From Takakia lepidozioides (lineage: Eukaryota > Streptophyta > Takakiopsida > Takakiales > Takakiaceae), in contig CM060733.1 of the NCBI GenBank assembly GCA_030704615.1, positions 41,788,001 to 41,852,000 on the forward strand: DNA of 64,000 nucleotides, in the 5' to 3' direction. A model generated the notes under the pieces. It saw only the letters and a list, made by a program, of their open reading frames with translations. It ran no database searches and was not told the DNA's origin. This document shows, piece by piece, positions 37,647 to 49,943 of this stretch. The stretch's first letter is position 1; each line of letters begins with the position of its first letter. The position numbers and the translations under genes were made by a program.

Positions 37647-40600
37647 TTAATCTTGAAAATCATCCGAATCCTCATCCTGTTCTAGACTGTCCTGCTCATC
37701 CTCCACCCCCTCAGTGCCTCTCTCATCTCCAGCGGACTGCTCGTTGGCCAGGCTTTCGAAAATCCCATCTTCCCCTTGCGGAACTGTCCATCTCACCTCC
37801 GTTGGGTCGTCTTCCTCCCTGTCTGCGTCGCTCTCATCCGCTGAATCACATATGTACTTTCGTACCTGTCTACCTGTCTGAGCTGCTGCCAACTCTTTCC
37901 TTATCCTTCTGTCCTCCCTAGCCCTCTCCAAAATCTGCTCTACTTTACTGGGATTCTCACTTCTTCTAATCGCTGTATTTGCGAGTTTAGCTGCATAACT
38001 AGGAAGGGAGTAGTCCCTCACCGGGCTCGTCATGAATCGGCCCTCGCAAAGAACGGGACATTCTTCCTGGCAGGAAGTGTAGGCCCTACATGTTTCGACC
38101 CGGACCCTGCAATCCTGCACATGACAATCATCAACGAGACTAATGAGAACCACAGTCGGGAAATTCGTTTGACATAAATGACCCAGAAGGCTTTGCAAAC
38201 TTACAATGTTTGCACTCACTCGTATTCCGGGTTCTCCTCCGCATCAATGTCCACTGTGTCTTCCTCGGACTCCGACGAATCCGAGGAGACTTCCGCTCTG
38301 TCGGGAGCCTTCACATTCCGTTGCAGCCCCTCCAGATGGGATCCCCACACGGATGAATCCTCCTCGTAGGCAAAGAGGTGCCGGTCGGAAAACCGCCCAG
38401 CCCACATTGAGGCACCTGTTACAATGCCATCCACACATTACCACATGGCGCTTCAGATGTTGCGAACTACATCCTAACGAGAATTTGCAGAACAGCATAG
38501 ATCAAGATTCTGCATACCTGTCCCACAGATGAGGTCGAGCACTGTGCCCTCCACGTCTGTGCATGTCTCCATAATTGTCTGAATGAAGGCAGGGCTCCGA
38601 GTCCGTGAGTACCGCAGGGGTTCCGTTGAAGTGAGGCTATGAGGGAGAAGTTCCTTGGGAACGTTGTTGAACAGAACGTCGTAATCGAGTGGGTCGCAGT
38701 TCGGGTCAACCTTTCCTCCCTCCTTCCGGAAAGCAAAGGTGGAGTTCTCCTTCACAAAGCAGTATGCATCGAACTGCTTCGTCTGCATACACAGGGGGAA
38801 AACGATTAGAAACCGAATGCGGCACCGCATTTGAAAACACCCAAGCAAATGAATGGACGAGTGCCAGTGTCGTAATCACCTTCTTCCCTTCCGACCGAAG
38901 GCCCAGTGTGTTGATGCACGTCCACTTCTTTTTCAGAATCGGGACGGCGCTCTTGCGGGTCCACTTCGCAATTCCTGTCTGAGTGTTTTTTCCTCTGCTC
39001 GCCAGGACAACCACACAGCCTCTGTCGTCCAACACCATGCGGGCAAGCCCGAATCCTTTCTTCCAAAAGTCCTCCGAGTACCTGTTCCAAGATGGCAAAG
39101 CTTGCAGTCCTTCCACAGGCTCTCCGTCCGGAATATCCAAGATGATCATATCGCAAGACCACTCGGTGGCATTTCCGCCCCTCCTACAATCCTTGTCTGC
39201 ACACACCCTCTCAAAGAACGAGACCATATTCTGAAATCCTGGGGTGTCGGAAGGCTCTTCGGCAGTCGCCTTCTTCAGTGCTCTGCCCTTCAGACCCTCC
39301 ATGGTCTTCAGGTATGCCAACTTGGCTGCCCGTCCATCCAAAGCCGCCAAGAAACTCTCATTTACACACTGGACTACAGTTTCGGGAGCCACTTTCGGCC
39401 TCTTCATTTCCACCGGCTCGAAAGGGTGGCCCCTGGGGGGTTGAAGAGTGCCTTCTTTGCCGAGCCAGTTCTCGTGCCTCTCGTGACAACGGTGGGCACA
39501 GGGAGGCAGCCTGCGTTTGGGGGGGTGGGCTGGTTGCAAAGTCTCCATCGGAGTCCTCTTCCTCACCCTCTTCCTGAACAGGCTGTTTCTGCTTCTTCGT
39601 TTTGGCGGGTGTCACAACAGCTGCTCCTTGCTGGCGAGTCCTCTTCTTCGACCCCTTCTGTTGGGCCTGCACAGCTGCATCCACCGTCTTTTGTGCCATC
39701 TCAGCTGCCTTTCTGGATTCTTCCAGAGCAGCAGATTCCTTTGCCGACTTTGGCCCAGCAGGGACACGTCTTTCCTTTCTCTTCTCTTCTGCCAAGGTGT
39801 GCAGATCTTTCTCAGACTCGTCAACAATACCGCCAGACATGTCCAGGTACCACGGGCATCCAACGAGATGCGCGGGATGCCATTGTTTCTGCATCTCGGG
39901 TGTGTAGACACAGCTTGGGCCCGCCACGGTCCAAGCCATGAAGAACGGAGGCTCTTGAGCCAGGGCCCCTGTCTGAAGGAGCACGTATTTCATATACCTG
40001 CAAGGCAGTCAGCATGCGTGAGCAAAAGTTGAGACCAACCTACTGGCAGAGTGCCACCAAAAACATAAAATGCGAATGCGGTGCCGCATTTCCGAGACAA
40101 ACCTCGTAACCAGGCTTCGCATACAAGGGCAGCTGTGCTTCACCTGTAAACCAATTCGCATTGCAGCTTTCCCAGCTCCCTCCTGATGTGTAAACTCCAC
40201 GCTCCTTCTTGCTGTCTGTAGCTCTCTGGCGAAAAGGTTTGTCCTTGTACGCACATCTGAAACGTGTCACGTAGTCTTCCAATGTCTGTGTTCCATCCCA
40301 TTTGACGTACAAGCCGAACAAATTTGTGTGCATTATGACTTGCTCCTTCGCATTCGACATTACCTGCGATTCCCAAATCCATTGTCACGTAGCAGTTCAG
40401 GGAATTCATGTCAGAAAAGCAAATCTGGGGAAGTACCTTGAATTACCTGGAACCACCAAGTCATACGGTTGAGCCACACATCCACTGCAGGGTCGGAAAC
40501 TTCCAGTGGAAAAGACCACATTGTCCTTATGCTCTCGGATGCATTCCAGATCGACAGCCACCGTGTCTGCCATTTCCGATCCAATGTCAGGAGCTGGAAG

Positions 40601-42830
40601 AGAGTGGCTATTGCTAGGAAGGAACTTCAGTGCATTGAAACCTCACCTTCTCTTTCGCCTCCACACATGCCGTTGAGAGGTGATGCAGTTTCTCCAATTG
40701 CATGGTCGGCTGCATGGCCCGAGAATAGTGTTTTGCAATCTCGGGGATGAAGTCCTTTCCAAGTGCCGGATCTGCAATTGCCACCAGCTTCACAAGCTTT
40801 GACTTGTATTTGGTTCTGGACTTGACACCGGCTTCCTTCAAGTGCTCAGTCAATGACTGCAAGCGTTTTGACCTGCCCCTCACTTTCCATGAAGAAGCGT
40901 TTGGCATGGGCCAAATCCAGCTTGATGTTTGACTGCCAACAAAAACATGCAGAAGCGTTACATTCGATTCATGTGGAAAGATTACTGAAAATTGGGGAAG
41001 GATGAGCAGAGGGAAATTGGAGGACGACTTACTTCGTATATCACCTCCACCATTCCATCCATAGTGAGACGATACCATGTCCGGTCTGTTTTTGCAACGG
41101 CTTTCTGAATGAGCTCGGGCTCCAGCATTTCCGCAAACATCTGCGGATCAGTGAGACCAGTTTTCCTCACCCTGTACAGCATGTGTGCCATGTGGGTATG
41201 CACGTACGCATTTTCAGTGGACCCTGCAAGGCACACTCTCCAGTTCAGTACACGGAAGCACGGAAAACAAACCAGAATGGAAACCGAAATGCGGCACCGC
41301 ATTTCGAACGTGCTAGGGAGGGTATGAGTATCTTACGAGTTGAGGTCCGCCATGGCATTCTTGAGCAGGGAGGAGTCTGCCGCCTTCACCTTCAGGATGA
41401 CACACTCCACCATGTAATGCCAGCCAATGTGCTTGGCATGGTTCTGCTTGATGTACTCCCACCAGGCGAGAAGTCGGTGATTCCCGTCCCCACACAAAGA
41501 ACATTTTACCCGACATATGGCCGAGTCGGGATCACCCTTCAGCGTCGCCTCGAATCGTGGTTGTTGCGAGGTGTGCTAGTGGGTATCCCACGTTGACAAT
41601 TCATCGGCAGTGGGTCCACGAGTTTCGCCGTCCTCATTCTCAATGGAAACGTAAAACGCTGCCGATCCCAGACGGTACCCTTCTCGAAATGCGAACTTGA
41701 GCTTATCCACATCTCCGGGAAGGGCCTGCCTGACGATGGGAAGGGAGACCATGCGACAGAGTGGGATTCGAAGAGTCCGCTGGAATACCCTGCTGCCCAG
41801 AACTCTGCCAATGCTACTGTGTGTCTCCTCCAACATTTTATCCGCTGCACTTTTGAAATCCTCCGGAGACATGTCTGTAGGTGCGGGGGGGTAGTGGCTA
41901 GCAGCTGGAGAGCATCCTCAACTGGAGCTGCACTCTGGGGGCTGTGTGCGGGCAATTCTGCCATTGCAGAGGCCTCCTCTGGGCCTGCTTGCTCATCGGT
42001 GGTGAGGTCTTGCTGCGAAAGTTGAGCGGCAGCACCCTCCTCCGGTTACCAAATCGAGATCAACGGTCGATTCCATTGCCTGAGCTGCCAGCAGAGTCGG
42101 CCCCAACATCTGCAGGCGGGAGGGAATCCTCCAGGAACTGAGCTTCAGCTCGTGGAAGCGGTTTTGCGGGAGATTGTTCGCCCGTCGCCCTGTGATTGCC
42201 TTCTGCTTCCTCATCCTTGCAGGGTGAAGGTGTCTGGCTGCAATGAATCTGTCTTCTACCCTGCTGCTTCATTCGCGCGTTGGGGGGGTGAATCGGCCTG
42301 AGCCGGTTCAGAAGCCAGTAGAGGGACGGGCTGCTTCTTCTTCGACTTTGCTGGAGAAGGGCCGACCCCTGCTGGCGATCTCCATGACCAAAGAACGCGA
42401 GTCAATCTCTGGGACTTTGAACTTGCCCTTCGAAGACGCGTCTTTGAATCGCAGAGGGCTAGGCCGGCAGGATACCCGCGCTCGGGGATCGGGTGGGTGT
42501 ACGTGCTGCAGCTAGCTCCTCGAACTCTTCCTGCGGCTCTTCGGATTCCTGCGATCCCTTTAGCACGTCCACCTTCCTGTTAGGCATGCAAACATGTTCT
42601 ACATTCAAGTCTCCTAGCATTCAGTCTAAGAATTACAGAAGCAAAATGGGGGGGGTTCGGTGCTCGATCAGGCGCGCAGCCCGATCGCATGGAGCTCTCC
42701 ATGCGTGGTGGTGCCTGAGTGGGCCTGCTGCTGGAGATGGCAATCTCCTCCTGTAGAGCATCTGCTTCCCTCCCCTTCGGCATTGGCCTACGTCCGAAGT
42801 ATAATTTCCGGAGCTTGCGACGAGGTCTCC
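37647..42830 (-). CDS. Spliced gene: ParB/Srx-like domain followed by an amino-type (N4/N6) DNA methyltransferase-like domain
   Basis: Inferred exons on the minus strand, all GT-AG: ...-41337, 41223-41033, 40932-40647, about 40604-40447, 40363-40103, 39997-38880, 38782-38518, 38415-38220, 38114-37647. The 5' end is unclear and may run into the N gap. The first exon has a ParB-like core (IPLCRMVSLP, then DGNHRLLAWWEYIKQ). Exons 38880 to 38220 give a permuted amino-methyltransferase pattern: CDMIILDIPDGEPV in the place of the catalytic DPPY, then FIQTIMETC...GTVLDLICGTG joined across a splice to ASMWAGR...YEED, the SAM-binding motif. A very acidic tail ends the protein. Such ParB-methyltransferase fusions are known from phages and bacteria. 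The degenerate DPPY makes catalysis doubtful. A TAG at 41576-41578 and homopolymer frameshifts (near 41888, 40860 and 39430) suggest a pseudogene or assembly errors. Confidence 0.6.
38814..38833. repeat. Palindrome copy inside an intron
   Basis: CGAATGCGGCACCGCATTTG within the intron 38783-38879 of the ParB-methyltransferase gene. Confidence 0.85.
40073..40092. repeat. Palindrome copy inside an intron
   Basis: CGAATGCGGTGCCGCATTTC within the intron 39998-40102, close to its donor side. Confidence 0.85.
41285..41306. repeat. Palindrome copy inside an intron
   Basis: GAAATGCGGCACCGCATTTC within the intron 41224-41336, with perfect arms extended by one more C-G pair. Confidence 0.85.
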
Positions 42831-42832
42831 TG

Positions 42833-43332
42833 NNNNNNNNNNNNNNNNNNNNNNNNNNNNNNNNNNNNNNNNNNNNNNNNNNNNNNNNNNNNNNNNNNNN
42901 NNNNNNNNNNNNNNNNNNNNNNNNNNNNNNNNNNNNNNNNNNNNNNNNNNNNNNNNNNNNNNNNNNNNNNNNNNNNNNNNNNNNNNNNNNNNNNNNNNNN
43001 NNNNNNNNNNNNNNNNNNNNNNNNNNNNNNNNNNNNNNNNNNNNNNNNNNNNNNNNNNNNNNNNNNNNNNNNNNNNNNNNNNNNNNNNNNNNNNNNNNNN
43101 NNNNNNNNNNNNNNNNNNNNNNNNNNNNNNNNNNNNNNNNNNNNNNNNNNNNNNNNNNNNNNNNNNNNNNNNNNNNNNNNNNNNNNNNNNNNNNNNNNNN
43201 NNNNNNNNNNNNNNNNNNNNNNNNNNNNNNNNNNNNNNNNNNNNNNNNNNNNNNNNNNNNNNNNNNNNNNNNNNNNNNNNNNNNNNNNNNNNNNNNNNNN
43301 NNNNNNNNNNNNNNNNNNNNNNNNNNNNNNNN
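42833..43332. other. Assembly gap, 500 N
   Basis: Exactly 500 N, the usual placeholder size for a gap of unknown length. Sequence on the left belongs to the 5' region of the ParB-methyltransferase gene, and on the right to a decayed gypsy. The true distance is unknown. Confidence 0.99.
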
Positions 43333-44289
43333 GATGAAAACAGAGAGAAGAAATTGGAAAGGAAGAATTATGAGAAGTAGACCCAACAGCTGAGGTTGAG
43401 ACTACAACCAGGCACATCCCAACCCTTTGGACCTGGATCAAGTGGACACTTGGATCACAGGCCAACGAAGGTGTCGGCTCAGGGGATCAGGCGGGCTGGC
43501 TGGTCGGCTCTGGGGGGACAGGTGTGTGGGAAGTAGTGCAACTGAACTGGGATACTGTGAATATCGTGGGCCAGAAGCATGGAGTGCTCAAGGTCCCCCA
43601 CTTGGTGGAAATCCACCCAAAAACAACAGGTCCAGAAGGACCAGCACCAGCAAGGGTGCCCGCACCTGTCAGTGGGCAGAAGGTAGGGCCACAGATGGCG
43701 TTACAACCCAACACGGGCAAACAAAACCACCCTTTCCAATATATTCAGGAAAAGGGGATCCCGATGTACACACTAGCCATTTGAGCACATGTGTATAGTG
43801 AACAATGAGAATGGCGATGATGCCAAGATGAGACTGTTTCCTTGTTCACTTATCAAGAAAGCAAGTGAATGGTATGCAAGATTCCCTGATAACATTTCCT
43901 AACCTGAATGGCTTGAATACAACATTTCAAATATGTTCAGGACAAGTAAAACTGAGATGAAGTGTATGGAGTGACAACAGCTGAAGCAGAAGAAGCATGA
44001 AACGGTTGAAGAGTATATGGAGAAGTGGAATTGATGATTAAAAGCCTGGCTGCAGTACCAGCACCCGTTACAGAAGACTTGGTTTGTGAGTGGACTAAGA
44101 CCAGAGTTGCGAAGAAAATGGATATGTGCCCCATAATACAAGTGGAGGAGGCATTTGAAACTGCAAACAGAATTGAGCATTGGGAATGCTCAGGAGAGAG
44201 AAAAAGGGAAGATGAGGACTCTGAAGATGAGTCAATGAAGAAGAGAGCAAGAACTAAAAAGAAAGTAAGAGAAAGGAAAGTGTGAAGAG

Positions 44290-44560
44290 GGATAACTATG
44301 AAAAGATGTTGGAAGAAATCTTGAGAAGTATTCCAAGAGCTGCAACCCATTGGATGGAAGGTGTATGGGTGCAAAGTGCCAGAATGAAGGCCATACCACT
44401 ACAGAATGCCACATGAAGGAGAACCGTACTATCTGTAAAATGGATCACCATTCTACTGAGAATTGTTACTACAACAGAAGGACAGCTGCAAGAGAACCTA
44501 GGCAAGTGAGGGGTGCATCAGGTGCAGCCCCAGCCAAGAAGAAGCAATGATCAGGACCAC
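44290..44560 (+). pseudogene. Gag zinc-knuckle region of the decayed gypsy
   Basis: Two Cys/His clusters in tandem: CQNEGHTTTEC and CKMDHHSTENC. Preceded by an acidic/basic charged segment (SEDESMKKRARTKKK). Confidence 0.7.
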
Positions 44561-45339
44561 TATGGTAGGTCTGGTGGTTATAACAATGGCATGGAAAGGG
44601 AGAGGTAATTCAAGAGGGAATTACCAAGGAAATTCCAGAGGCACTATCAGGGTAATCCAAGGGGAATTACCAGCCCGGAATCAGGATTATAGAAATAATC
44701 CAAGACCAGACCAAGGCGAGGACCCATGGTGACGAGCTATGTTACTATGTAATCAGCCAGGACATCGCAAGGCAGCCTGTTCATTCTGGATAAACACAAG
44801 AATGAGATGAGAAGCTCCTGTGAATGAGGGCCCAGTGGGGCAGCTCACAGGTTAGGCCATGTGTTGTACCAGAAGTAAGTACAATGATAGTAACAAGAAG
44901 TAAAGCCAAACTAATACCTCAGTAGAGGAGGAAGAAGTGAGACTTGGAAGTGGCAATGATAATGCCTGAAGATGAAGAGACTTGGAAAGATGAGAGGACC
45001 TGCACAAGGAAGTGCAATACTATAAGGGAAATGCAAAAGTACTGATATTCCTGTGGCAGATTCCTCTGATTCGGATGGAGAAAAAGAGGGGAGGTGAGGA
45101 AGAAAGGAAAAGAAGATGCATACAATGCAAAGTAATGAGAGACTTTGGCTGAAGTAATATGTCAGACCAAAGCAGAATTACCATTGGACAGCTAATTAGC
45201 TGTGGTGGCACCTTATTGTAGGCACAGGCTGTCTCAGGCAATCAATCGATTGCCCAAGAGACAGGAAACACAGACTGAACAGCAAGGTGACCAGTTATAA
45301 TGTGAAGGCCGGCAAGGGCGAGAACCAGTCATGGACTTT

Positions 45340-45600
45340 GATGAATTTCTATGCCAGTAATCCAATTGAGAATTGGAAGCACAGAACTAACTGATGTACT
45401 GATAGATGGTGGTTCTGGAGTAAATATCATGACAGACCAATTAAGGAAGAAGCTTGGTCTAAGTAACATGAAACCAGCCCCATTCTACAGTAACAATGGC
45501 ATATCAAAGAAGTGTACAGCCATTGGGATTAATAAGAGGAGTTCGATACAGATACAGAAAATGATCTTTATGATCACTTACTGTATTAAAAATGGATGAA
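45340..45600 (+). pseudogene. Retropepsin of the decayed gypsy
   Basis: MPVIQLRIGSTELTDVLIDGGSGVNIM. The active-site triad is DGG where DSG or DTG is usual, as in some plant gypsy lineages. The frame closes soon after. Confidence 0.7.
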
Positions 45601-46179
45601 GTCATGGAGGCTTTACTCCTTATTATTGGGACGTCCGTGGCTGAAACCGCAAGGGTTATTCCATGACTGGAAATTCTCAGTTACTAACTGTGCATAATGG
45701 GATGCACGAGATACAAATTACCACAAAGAAAATCTCAGTAGATTACCTGCTACAAGAAGACCTCAAGGAGTCAGAGAGTATGATTGGAGAGGAGGACTGG
45801 ATGAGGAGCATGAAGCTACCCTAATTGCTGCAACCCCAGAGTGGGGGAGCAGGTTGCATAGATGCGGCTGGAAAGCCTAAGTTGTTTTGAGAGGTATCTG
45901 CTGTGTGTAGTGTCGGCAACACAATTGAAGAGGAAACCAACTGTACCCCACCACATTTTATGAAAAAAAGGAGGGAGAGAAAGAAATCCTAGAAAACCAG
46001 CCCCTGTGAGCTAAGGATGAAGTGGTGACTGGTTGGACAATCACGCTGATGAGCAGTGGAAAGTAAATGTGGAACTCAGGAGAACCGAGAATGGTGAAAG
46101 TAGGAGCGCTGATTTGGAGCCGATTTCTTCGAAGAAGCTAAAAGCTTGTTCATCAAATACAATAGATGTATTTGGCTTG

Positions 46180-47500
46180 GAGCTTGATGATCTAAAAGGG
46201 ATACCACCTGAAGTCTGTCAGCATAAAATTGAACTGGAACCAGGGTCAGTTTCAATCAAGCAGGCGAGGTATAGAAATGAATCCCAACTACGCCCAGAAG
46301 GTTGGAAGAAGAGATAAAGAAGTTGGCTGAGGCTAAGTTTATATACCCATAGAGTATACAACTTGGTTGTTCACCCATTGTTTATAGTTCCCAAGAAGAA
46401 TGGCAAACTAAGAGTATGTGTGAACTATAAGAAGCTGAATGCTTGTACGAAGAAAGATCCTTTCCCTTTGCCATTTCACAGAAGCAGTCTTAGACACTGT
46501 GGCAGGCCATGAGATTAACTCTTCATGGATGGCTTCAGTGGTTATAATCAAGTGCAAGTGGCAGAAGAATACCAAGGGAAACAGCTTTCACATCACAGAC
46601 TCGGGGGGCTTATGCATACAAAGTCATGCCCTTTGGACTTTGTAATGCACCAGCGACCTTTCAGAGAGTGATAATGAATCTTTTCAAGAGTATCTGGATG
46701 ATTTCATGCAGGTGTTTTTGGATGATTTCAGTGTGTACAGCTCTAGAGATGAGCACTTGCATAATTGTAGGTATGCCTGGCCAGATGCAGGTGAGAGGTC
46801 GGGGCTTGATCCAGAGAAGTGTACTTTCTGTGTGAACTCAGGGGTGCTTCTGGGACACATAGTGTGTAAGAAGGGACTCCTTGTGGATCCCAGGAAGAAG
46901 AGTCCATTAAAGTCTCTCCACCACCATGAATGTTAAGAGTTTAAGGAGATTCCTTGGGCAAAACAGTTATTACAGAAGATTTGTCAAAGGTATGCACAAA
47001 TAGCAGCACCATTGAGCAGCTTCTGAAGAAAGATGCAGTGTTTGCATGGACAGCTGAATGTCAACAGGCGTTTGAGGAACTTACACTGTCAGTAACAACT
47101 ACACCTGTGCTGATTAACCCTCACTGGCATGTGTATTTCATGTTCACTGCGATGCATCAGGAGAAGCGTTGGGAGCGGTGTTAGCCCAGAATGTTTACAG
47201 GGAATATAGATTCACTTGTACTATGCTAGCCGTTGATGAACAGTGCTGAGAGGAACTATAGCACAACGGAAAGAGAAGCATGGCAATGATCTATGCAGTA
47301 AAGAAATTCAGGCATTACCTATTGGGAAGAAATTTTATGTTTTATGTGGATCACCAGGCTCTGATATATCTGGTGAACAAACCTTTGATAAGGGAAGGAT
47401 AGCGAGTGGTTAATAATCTTTGCATGAGTTTGAGTTCAGGTTATTTACAAGCCTGGCCGTTTGCATCTTGTGGCAGATCATTGTCAACGACTAACAACAG
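46180..47500 (+). pseudogene. RT and RNase H of the decayed gypsy
   Basis: RT traces in shifting frames: LRVCVNYKKLNA near 46410, MPFGLCNAPATFQRV at 46626, VFLDDFSVYS at 46710 (LDDF form of the catalytic loop), GHIVCKKGLLVDP near 46855. RNase H traces follow to about 47500 (ERNYSTTEREA, YVDHQALIYL). Confidence 0.82.
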
Positions 47501-47739
47501 GAGAGGCCGCCCCAGGAGTGGACGATCAGTTACCTGATGCAAGTTTATTTGTAATGGAGGTGCAAGGAGTGTCAGATGAATGGTTAGATTGGCAGTGGCC
47601 AATCAGATACTACCTTGCTCATGGTCAGTGCCCACCTAGTGTATGGTAAGGAGCAGAGGAAGAGAATTGCTATCAGAGCTTTACCTTATACTATGGTAGG
47701 AAGCAAAATGTATAAATTAGGACTGATGGAGTACTAAAA

Positions 47740-48760
47740 CGATGCTTGTACCACCATGAAGTAAATAAAGTCTTGGAGGAAGTTCATAAAGGAGTGGCTG
47801 GAGGTCATTTGGAGAAGAGACTACCAGTAGAAGATACTACTCGCAGGATACTGGTGGCCTACGTTGTTCAAAGATGTACATGAGTATTGTCAGAAGTGTG
47901 ATGAATGTCAGAGGCTAGGACCTTTGCAGAGATCTGGAAGAATGGCCTTGCATTCCTACAATGCCTATGGAACCATTTCAGAAATGGGGACTAGACTTTG
48001 TTGGCCAATTAATCCACCATCCAAGAATACACGAAACAGGTACATAATTAAGCCACTGATTATACTACAAAGTGGGTGGAAGCTAAAGCTTTGAGGGACA
48101 ACACAGCCAAGTCCACAGCAAGGTTCCTGTACGAGAACATACTACACGATTTGGATGTCCCTTAGAATTATCAGTGATCAAGGAAGTCACTTCATGAACG
48201 AGACCATTGAGTTTTGACTAAAGAGTTTATGATTGTGCATCGAAAGAGTACAACATATTACCCACAGGGTAATGGGCAGGCAGAGGCTACCAACAAAATA
48301 CTATGTACTATCTTGGCTAAGATAGTCAATGCAAACAGAACGGATTGGGATACAAAGCTGCTGACAGCTTTGTGGTCATACAGGACTTCATATAAAGTCA
48401 CCACTAAGTATACACCATTCCAATTAGTTTATGGTATGGAGCCTTACTTCCAGTAGAATTTCTGTTACCTACCATGAGAACGGAAGTGGGGAGAAAGAAT
48501 GGGAATTGCAAGACTCCATCAAGGTCAGGAAACATGAATTATACCATGTGGAAGAAGTACGTGCTGATGCAGCTGATAATAATGACCAGAATTCAGATGA
48601 AGAGAAGGAACAGTTTATGAAGGCAAGTTAAAGACTTTTAAGACGGGGATTTGGTTCTATGGTTGCAGAAGAAAGGAAGATTCAAGCTTCTAAGCTTAAA
48701 TCACCATGGAAAGGACCTTATGTCATACAAAAGATGTATGATAACAACACAGCCATGTTA
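47740..48760 (+). pseudogene. Integrase of the decayed gypsy
   Basis: Zinc region: CQKCDECQRLGP at 47890. Core: DQGSHF near 48177, then YYPQGNGQAEATNKIL at 48258 with the catalytic Glu. C-terminal part: SKLKSPWKGPYVI near 48695. Frames are broken at several points. Confidence 0.82.
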
Positions 48761-48957
48761 CAAACCATTAACAAAGAAATGCTGGGAAGAGTCAATGAAA
48801 TAAGTTGAAGGGGTACAGTGGTATCCATGACAAACCCCTGCAGCATGATTTGCCCTGTTGAACCGCAAGAGCAGTCACGGGCTGCACCAGTGTTACGAAC
48901 GGAGTATAGAACACTTGTCGCTAGGCCCAGTATATATGACCGGGTTGGCAAAACAAA

Positions 48958-49310
48958 CGTGACACAGCCTATCACAGCCCATCACGGCGTGACACAGCCT
49001 ATCACAGCCCAGCACGGCGTGACACAGCCTATCACAGCCCATCACGGCGTGACACACAGCCTATCACAGCCCAGCACGGCGTGACACAGCCTATCACATC
49101 ACCCCATCACGGCGTGACACAGCCTATCACAGCCCATCACGGCGTGACACAGCCTATCACAGCCCGTCACGACGTGACACAGCCTATCACAACCTAACCG
49201 CAGCGTGTCACAGCCTATCACAGCTTACCACAGTGCAACACACAGCCTATCACAGCGTAACACAGTATGACACAGCCTGTCACAGCTCAACACAGCCTAC
49301 TAAGGTTACA
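48958..49310 (+). repeat. Minisatellite, 30-bp unit (GTGACACAGC CTATCACAGC CCATCACGGC)
   Basis: About eleven units. The first half is regular with a 30-bp period made of three 10-bp subunits; the second half degenerates. Placed between the integrase end and the 3' non-coding part of the decayed gypsy, so it may lie in that element's 3' region. Confidence 0.88.
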
Positions 49311-49943
49311 CGATCCATAGAATCAGTGACAAGTGGACACATAAAACTTCAGGAAAATGGCTGAAGGAAGAAGAAACGGAAATTACTTTAAAAATAGACA
49401 CGTGGAGGTCAGGGTGCGACACACACAGCAGAGAATGAAGTGCAAGGACAGGTGTCAAAAAGAAAGAGGACAAGAACGGCCGTCAAAAGGAATGAAAGGC
49501 GGGCCCATTAATGAATACGGAAAAAGGGAAACAGAACGAACGGCAAGTACATAAAAACTGAATTCATGTCGCATGTGTGATCCTAGTGGACTATCCAACA
49601 GGGAAAGTCCACTAAAGAAGATAAAAGTTAAAATCCAGTCACAGCGGATACAGCCAATAGAAAACCAGAGAAATGATCAAGAAAATGGAGGGAAATTGAG
49701 CGCAATAGGCGGCGTCGTTCTGAGTAACGGGCGTCTCGACAGACAGGCCATAAAATGCTATAACTTGGAAACTTATGGAGGAACTAACAGACTATCGCTC
49801 GCAATATTACTTACCAATGCAGAGACACGAAACGAAAGAGCAGAGCTTTCTCTTGACCATGCTTGCAAAGCCCCGCAGGCTTACAAGAGATTACCCATAG
49901 CTTTCTGCGGCAACCATACGTTTATGCTTTGTGCTGTAGTGTG
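49311..49943. other. Non-coding 3' part of the decayed gypsy, possibly LTR
   Basis: Purine-rich, with ACATAAAAACTG near 49551 as a weak TATA candidate and no coding frame of note. Ends at the LTR of the next element. Confidence 0.4.

Larger units (their letters stand above)
43333..49943 (+). mobile_element. Decayed Ty3/gypsy element, all domains recognisable but frames broken
   Basis: Plus-strand order is Gag (about 43720-44030), zinc knuckles, protease, RT, RNase H, integrase, then a minisatellite and a non-coding 3' part up to the LTR of the next element. Gag shows PPFPIYSGKGDPDVH and KASEWYARFP. No frame exceeds about 140 codons, with stops and indels throughout, so this is an old copy. 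Its 5' LTR would be in or before the N gap. Confidence 0.88.

Noticed and set aside
42580-43465. Frames spanning the N run
   Set aside because: Translation across 500 N is meaningless.
46040-46070. Second hammerhead core (CTGATGAGCAGTGGAAAG)
   Set aside because: Stem II cannot form and there is no matching stem I or cleavage triplet; chance match in a decayed gypsy.
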